This document shows, in pieces, positions 60,112 to 64,000 of a stretch of DNA of 64,000 bases. Location: positions 6,311-70,310 of the forward strand of contig CAYZVO010000017.1 of assembly GCA_964481655.1 (NCBI GenBank), in the 5' to 3' direction. Both the position numbers and the translations under genes were made by a program. The notes below the pieces were generated by a model. That model was not told where the DNA came from, did no database searches, and saw only the letters and a program-made list of their open reading frames with translations. Every line of letters starts with the position of its first letter. Positions within the stretch are counted from its first letter, which is position 1. Source of the DNA: CALDOK01 sp964481655. Its GTDB lineage: Bacteria; Myxococcota_A; UBA796; JAFGLY01.

Positions 60112-62330
60112 CCCTCGGGGACCTTCGCGATCTCCAGCACGAAGTAGGTGTTGCCGTAGCCGTAGGCGGGCAGGCGCCAGCCCATGGCCGTGTTCTGGAG
60201 GCAGGCTTGCAGCTCGGGGTTGTCGAAGCCCTGGCTGATGGTGGCGCTCTTGATCCAGCCGTCCTCGACGGCCAGGTCGATGCGCCCCTTGCCGAAGGTC
60301 TGGAGGTCTTCGGGGGAGAAGGGCTCACCGCAGCTCAGCAGCTCGCCTCGCTTGCGGTCCAGCAGGCGGCCGGTCTGCTCCACCAGGCTCAGCTGCCAGG
60401 TGTGGATGGTCGGCATGTGTGTGAACCAGGGGGGGTAGTCCCAGGTCAGCGCCGCGTCGGCCACGCAGCGGCCCAGGTCCCGGTGACCGTCCGGGGTCGA
60501 CAGGGGCTTGGGGGAGTAGACCTTGCCGTCGGCCACGCCCCAGTGCATCTCGAGGGTGCCCTGCAGGCGGGGGTTCGACAGCAGGGCGTCGTGGTAGCAG
60601 TCGAAGATGTCCTGCTCGTTGAGCATGTCGATGCGCTTGTGCACGTCGTTCGGGGTGCTGGTCTCGGGGTCCAGGCCCAGGAAGACGGTGACCGTGGGTT
60701 CCGGTTCCGGAACGGGTGCAGCCTCGGGCTCGACCACGGGCTCCGGCTCCGGCTCGGGCTCGACCACGGGCTCCGGCTCCGGCTCGGGCTCGACCACGGG
60801 CTCCGGTTCGGGGTCCGGCTGCTCGGGGGTCACCGGGGGCGTGCTCGGTGATTCTTCGGGAGTCGCTGGTTCCGGCTGTGGCGGGGCCTCCGGCTCGGGC
60901 TGCTCGGGGCTGGCCGGTCCGGGCTCCAGCACGGGCTGCTCGGGCTGCACGGCCGGCTCCAGCCCCGGGATGGAGAGCTCGATCCATCCCTGCTGGTGGG
61001 CCACCATCGCGCCTGATCCCAGGGCCAGCGCCAGCAGGAAGAGCAGGAAGCGGATGCGTCCGGCGCTGCGCCAGGTGGCCTCGATGGGCTCGTCGTCGAT
61101 GGGGTCGTGGTGGCCGTCTTCGACCTCTTCGGTGAGCTGGCGCTCGTCGTCGATGGTCCAGCCGATGCCGCGGTGCTGGGCGCCGACCGAGTCGTGGGGG
61201 CCGTCGCCGATGGGCATCTCCACCGCGCCCTCGGCGGTGTCCAGCTCGGGCCTGGCGGCCGTGGCCGGGTCCAGCTCCATGGTGTGGCCGTCGTCCGAGT
61301 AGGTCGCGCCGGCCGCGCGGGAGGGGGTGGCCAGCAGGCGCTCCACCTCGGCGGGGGTGGGCACCAGGGTGCCGCTGCGGGCCTCCTTGTCCTGGTCGCT
61401 GGCCTGGGGCCGCTGGCGATCCTGGGTGGTGGGCGGGCCCCCCGCATGCTGCGCGGCGGGGTGGTGGCGGGCGTCGGGGGCGTCGGTGGGGGCCACGGTG
61501 GGCCAGGCGGCGGGGGGCAGGTCTTCGAGGGCGGGCAGGCAGGCATCGAGCTCCGCCCGCAGGGCGACGGCGTCGTCGTAGCGGTCGGAGCGGGCGTAGC
61601 GGGTGGCCCGGTGCAGCGCGGGCCGCAGCGCCTCCGGCAGCCTCCGGAAGATCTCCGAGTCGGTCTCGAAGTCGAACAGGTCGGGCTCGGTGTGGCCGGT
61701 GACCAGGGTGTAGAGGGTGGCCGCCACCGCGTAGATGTCCGAGCGGGGGTCCACCCGACGGGAGCTGGCCCGCTGCTCGGGGGCCATGAAGGACCAGGTG
61801 CCCATCACCACGCCGGTGCGGGTCACGCCGGCGTTGTCCTCCGACGGCAGGTGGGCCACGCCGAAGTCCGCCAGCTTGGGGACGCCGCGATCGGTCATCA
61901 GGATGTTGTGGGGCTTGATGTCCCGGTGGACGATGTCGAGCTCGTGGGCCTTCTCCAGCGCGCCCAGGATGCCGATGGCCGCCCGGGTGGCCTCGGCGGG
62001 GGGGAGGGGTCCCTCGGTCTTGAGCCGGTCCCAGAGGCTGCCGCCGTCCACCAGCTCCATCACCAGGTAGACGTGGGTCCCGTCGTCCTCGATGTCGTAG
62101 ACTTCGACGATGTTCGGGTGCCGCAGCCGGGCCTGGATGCGAGCCTCGGTGAGGAAGCGCTGGCGCTGCACCTGATTGCTGGCGCGCTCGGTGGCCAGGA
62201 CCTTGACCGCGCGCTCCACGTCGAGGCGCTCGTCGTAGGCCAGGTAGACCGTGCCCACGCCACCCTCTCCGAGGATCTCCCGGAGCTTCAGCCGACCGGC
62301 TGCCAGGGGGGGCGCGACTTCTGTGGTCAT
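60108..62330 (-). CDS. Membrane Ser/Thr protein kinase with AgmX-like tandem C-terminal domains
   Basis: 740 residues from ATG 62330. The alternative ATG at 62366 adds 12 codons of poor GC3. The kinase domain (about 13-270) has GEGGVGTVY (21-29), AVKVL, HRDIKPHN, DFGVAH and GTWSFMAPEQ. After a long Ala/Pro/Asp linker and one span (FLLFLLALALGSGAMVA), an outside linker contains three 30-bp DNA repeats (60725-60812) encoding VVEPEPEPEP units. The last 180 residues hold two tandem AgmX/PglI-like modules, each with a Cys pair (FDCYHDALL...GRCVADA; LLSCGEP...LQACLQN). This couples a cytoplasmic kinase to TonB-like periplasmic modules, as in the zinc-ribbon protein at 53396. Confidence 0.88.
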   Translation of the reverse strand: MTTEVAPPLAAGRLKLREILGEGGVGTVYLAYDERLDVERAVKVLATERASNQVQRQRFLTEARIQARLRHPNIVEVYDIEDDGTHVYLVMELVDGGSLWDRLKTEGPLPPAEATRAAIGILGALEKAHELDIVHRDIKPHNILMTDRGVPKLADFGVAHLPSEDNAGVTRTGVVMGTWSFMAPEQRASSRRVDPRSDIYAVAATLYTLVTGHTEPDLFDFETDSEIFRRLPEALRPALHRATRYARSDRYDDAVALRAELDACLPALEDLPPAAWPTVAPTDAPDARHHPAAQHAGGPPTTQDRQRPQASDQDKEARSGTLVPTPAEVERLLATPSRAAGATYSDDGHTMELDPATAARPELDTAEGAVEMPIGDGPHDSVGAQHRGIGWTIDDERQLTEEVEDGHHDPIDDEPIEATWRSAGRIRFLLFLLALALGSGAMVAHQQGWIELSIPGLEPAVQPEQPVLEPGPASPEQPEPEAPPQPEPATPEESPSTPPVTPEQPDPEPEPVVEPEPEPEPVVEPEPEPEPVVEPEAAPVPEPEPTVTVFLGLDPETSTPNDVHKRIDMLNEQDIFDCYHDALLSNPRLQGTLEMHWGVADGKVYSPKPLSTPDGHRDLGRCVADAALTWDYPPWFTHMPTIHTWQLSLVEQTGRLLDRKRGELLSCGEPFSPEDLQTFGKGRIDLAVEDGWIKSATISQGFDNPELQACLQNTAMGWRLPAYGYGNTYFVLEIAKVPEG

Positions 62331-62375
62331 CAGGGCGCTGCGGGGTGCTGGGAACGCTGACATCATCGCCAGTGT

Positions 62376-62412
62376 TGGACACGAACTTGCCAGGTTCGAT
62401 TCGAAGTGTCCA
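62376..62412. promoter_or_regulatory. Inverted repeat upstream of the kinase gene
   Basis: TGGACAC (62376-62382) and GTGTCCA (62406-62412) form a perfect 7-bp dyad with centres 30 bp apart, about three helical turns, just upstream of the kinase start on the minus strand. It may be an operator. Confidence 0.4.
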
Positions 62413-62425
62413 GGTCAGGGAAACG

Positions 62426-63223
62426 TCAGAACCCCCGGGTGTCCCCCCAGCCTTCCCACAGCCCGGCCAAGCGATCCCGGGGGCCTCCCTCGCGGATGAC
62501 CTGGAGCAACGCCCAGCCCAGGACCAGGGGGCGCTGCCAGCGTCGCTGCTCCACCAGCATCAGGTGGCCCGCCAGGGCGTGACGGGTCGCCGCCCGGCTG
62601 CGGCGGGAGAGGGTCGCCCCGCCGCTGTGGGTGCAGCGTGCTCCGGGGACCAGCAGGCTGGTCGAGCCGCGGTCCCGCAGCCGCAGGCACAGCTCGATGT
62701 CTTCGAAGCCGAAGCGGTAGCGCTCATCCAGGCGTTCGCCGCTGTCCAGCAGCAGGCAGGCCCCGCTCAGGGCGTCCACGGCGGTCGCGGCCGCAGGGAC
62801 GTGGCGGGAGGTCCGCACCCGGGCGCTGCGGCGGTGGACCCGGATGCCGGCGCTCTCGATCCGGCCCTCGCCGTCCACCAGCACCGGCCCCGCGGCGCCG
62901 GCCTCGGGGTGGGCCTGCCGGGCCGCGAGCAGGGCCTGCACGCAGCCGGGCTGGGGGGCCGCGTCGTCGTTGAGCAGCAGGGCCATGGGGAGGCCGGCGG
63001 CCTGGACCGCGGCCAGGCCGAGGTTGCAGCTGCGGGCGAAGCCCAGCTCCCCGGCCGTGCGCAGGCGGGCCACGCCGTCGGGGAGGGGACAGGGCTCCGC
63101 CCCCGCCGGGGCGTCGTCCACCACCCAGACCGGGAGGCCCGAGACGCTGGCCAGGGCCTGCGGCAGCAGATCCCGCCGGCTGTGGTGGGGGATGACCACA
63201 CCCAGGCCGGCGATGCCTCCCAC
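62426..63223 (-). CDS. Family 2 glycosyltransferase
   Basis: 265 residues. The nucleotide-sugar fold shows an N-terminal beta-alpha unit (LGVVIPHHSRRDLLPQALAS), LGFARSCNLGLA, and the metal/nucleotide motif LLLNDDAAPQPG near residue 88-100. The acceptor-side block RYRFGFEDIELCLRLRDRG is typical of rhamnosyltransferase-like GT2 enzymes. It likely adds a sugar to a polysaccharide or lipid-linked glycan in the cytoplasm. It lies 7 bp downstream of the lipoprotein gene at 63231 on the same strand. Confidence 0.9.
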   Translation of the reverse strand: MGGIAGLGVVIPHHSRRDLLPQALASVSGLPVWVVDDAPAGAEPCPLPDGVARLRTAGELGFARSCNLGLAAVQAAGLPMALLLNDDAAPQPGCVQALLAARQAHPEAGAAGPVLVDGEGRIESAGIRVHRRSARVRTSRHVPAAATAVDALSGACLLLDSGERLDERYRFGFEDIELCLRLRDRGSTSLLVPGARCTHSGGATLSRRSRAATRHALAGHLMLVEQRRWQRPLVLGWALLQVIREGGPRDRLAGLWEGWGDTRGF

Positions 63224-63230
63224 GGCGGCG

Positions 63231-63896
63231 CTACTCGCCTTCGGGGCGGGGGTTGTATTCGAGTTGGATGACCAGATCGTCGATCACCTCGCCCTTCGGC
63301 CGGACCGGGTTGTCCTCGTAGTGGCCGGTGGGATCCTCGTGATCGGGCTTGCCGTTGCTGTTGGCGTCGTTGAAGGCCGACAGCCAGATCTTGTCGTTGT
63401 CGGTGGAGACCCGGATCTCGAAGGGGCCCGGTGCGGACAGCTCGGTCCAGCCCACGACGCTGGGTCGCTTGGCCAGGTCGCGCTGGTCGCCGTCGAAGAG
63501 GTCCAGCCGGACCTTGCCGCCCTGGTAGTCCTTGTAGCGCACCTCGCCCTTCAGGAGCACCGAGGGGCCCTCGACCGGGGCCGAGCGGGCGGTGGAGCCG
63601 GCGTCGGGGACGTCGGGGACGCCGGGCTGGGGCTGGTCGGGGACGCCGGGCTGGGGCTGGTCCGGGGCGCCTGTCGGGGGGTTGATGGCGTCGCCGGGGC
63701 TCGGCTGGCCGGGATCTCCGGGCTGGGGCTGGGCGGGCTGGCCGGGAGGATGCGCGCCGGGGGGCGTCGCGGCGCCGCTGGGGTCGCCGTCGGCGGCGCG
63801 CTCTTCGTCCGCCTTGGCGAGGATGGGATCCGAGCCGCACCCGGGGAGGGCCAGCCCGGTGGCGAGTGTGGCGAAGATGGCCAGCGTCTTGAGCAT
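63231..63896 (-). CDS. Lipoprotein with Pro/Gln/Gly-rich linker
   Basis: 221 residues from ATG 63896, with AGGAA upstream. The signal ends in LALPGC (lipobox). Residues about 45-105 are a low-complexity Pro/Gln/Gly/Asp linker with QPQPG and PDQPQPGV repeats. The C-terminal domain of about 110 residues is beta-rich (LLKGEVRYKDYQGGKVRLDL; WLSAFNDANSNGKPDHEDP) and has a calcium-loop-like DANSNGKPD. It resembles small carbohydrate-binding or calcium-binding surface domains; function unknown. Confidence 0.78.
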   Translation of the reverse strand: MLKTLAIFATLATGLALPGCGSDPILAKADEERAADGDPSGAATPPGAHPPGQPAQPQPGDPGQPSPGDAINPPTGAPDQPQPGVPDQPQPGVPDVPDAGSTARSAPVEGPSVLLKGEVRYKDYQGGKVRLDLFDGDQRDLAKRPSVVGWTELSAPGPFEIRVSTDNDKIWLSAFNDANSNGKPDHEDPTGHYEDNPVRPKGEVIDDLVIQLEYNPRPEGE

Positions 63897-63929
63897 GTCG
63901 CCGGTTCCTGTTCGTGCGCTTCGAGCAGA

Positions 63930-63955
63930 GTTTATTCTAAACAAAACAAGAGCAG
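63930..63955 (-). promoter_or_regulatory. AT-rich promoter-like stretch upstream of the lipoprotein gene
   Basis: TTTATTCTAAACAAAACAAG is strikingly AT-rich for this window. On the minus strand it offers TAGAAT as a -10 candidate, about 40 bases before the start of the 63896 gene. No convincing -35 at 17-18 bases was found. The remaining bases to 64000 show no supported gene. Confidence 0.35.
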
Positions 63956-64000
63956 GCGACAGAACCGGGAGCCAGCCTCTGCGGGTGGCCTGCGCCGACA

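Noticed and set aside
62374..62391. Sigma-54-like GG-N10-GC on the plus strand
   Set aside because: It points into the antisense of a glycosyltransferase gene, has TTGGA instead of TTGGC, and has no heptamer array upstream.

Overview
This is a very GC-rich window (about 70% by eye, codon third positions almost all G or C) that looks like a chromosome segment of an uncultured deltaproteobacterium or Myxococcota relative. The clues are three Ser/Thr protein kinases with Pro/Glu-rich periplasmic tails, an FHA-domain sigma-54 activator, MopE-type and FG-GAP repeat surface proteins, lipoproteins with Asp/Thr linkers, a zinc-ribbon protein ending in an AgmX/PglI-type domain, and an ExbD/TolR-like protein. 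Housekeeping genes (metG, lspA, comEC) are scattered among lineage-specific envelope genes. I saw no tRNA, rRNA, CRISPR array, transposase or phage gene.

Layout. 1-6 kb: CotH-like protein (5' end missing), metallophosphoesterase lipoprotein, metG, a 62-bp tandem hairpin array and an outer-membrane barrel protein. 6-10.5 kb: small sigma-54-driven membrane protein, hybrid histidine kinase and a TPR membrane protein. 10.5-16.3 kb: envelope cluster A (periplasmic repeat protein with a frameshift, PEGA/TPR-like adapter, MopE/FG-GAP protein, kinase). 16.3-20.5 kb: two paralogous membrane proteins, the FHA sigma-54 activator, its zinc-ribbon target and a 51-bp tandem hairpin array. 20.5-25.6 kb: a three-domain acetyl-CoA hydrolase/acetyltransferase/deacetylase fusion and an FG-GAP surface protein. 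25.7-33.2 kb: envelope cluster B (kinase, adapter, MopE lipoprotein, coiled-coil lipoprotein, lipoprotein methyltransferase), tightly overlapped. 33-43.6 kb: membrane and lipoprotein genes, an ExbD-like protein, an acyltransferase-cNMP-methyltransferase fusion, gamma-glutamyltransferase and an MFS transporter. 43.6-49.9 kb: a five-gene minus-strand operon (NfeD, slipin, methyltransferase, acyltransferase with a cyclic-nucleotide-binding domain, class III cyclase). 50-55 kb: comEC, lspA, an inverted-repeat element and the AgmX-type protein. 55-64 kb: two large membrane proteins, a lipoprotein, a third kinase with AgmX-like repeats, a family 2 glycosyltransferase and a lipoprotein.

Two systems stand out. 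First, a compact sigma-54 regulon: three promoters with exact GG-N10-GC spacing each lie downstream of four or five copies of the heptamer TGTYCCA. One precedes the FHA activator itself; the other two precede a new zinc-ribbon protein and a small membrane protein. Second, the five-gene operon pairs a nucleotide cyclase with an acyltransferase that carries an intact cyclic-nucleotide pocket, a methyltransferase and a membrane-microdomain pair. The acyltransferase and methyltransferase reappear fused in one polypeptide 7 kb away, which argues that they act together.
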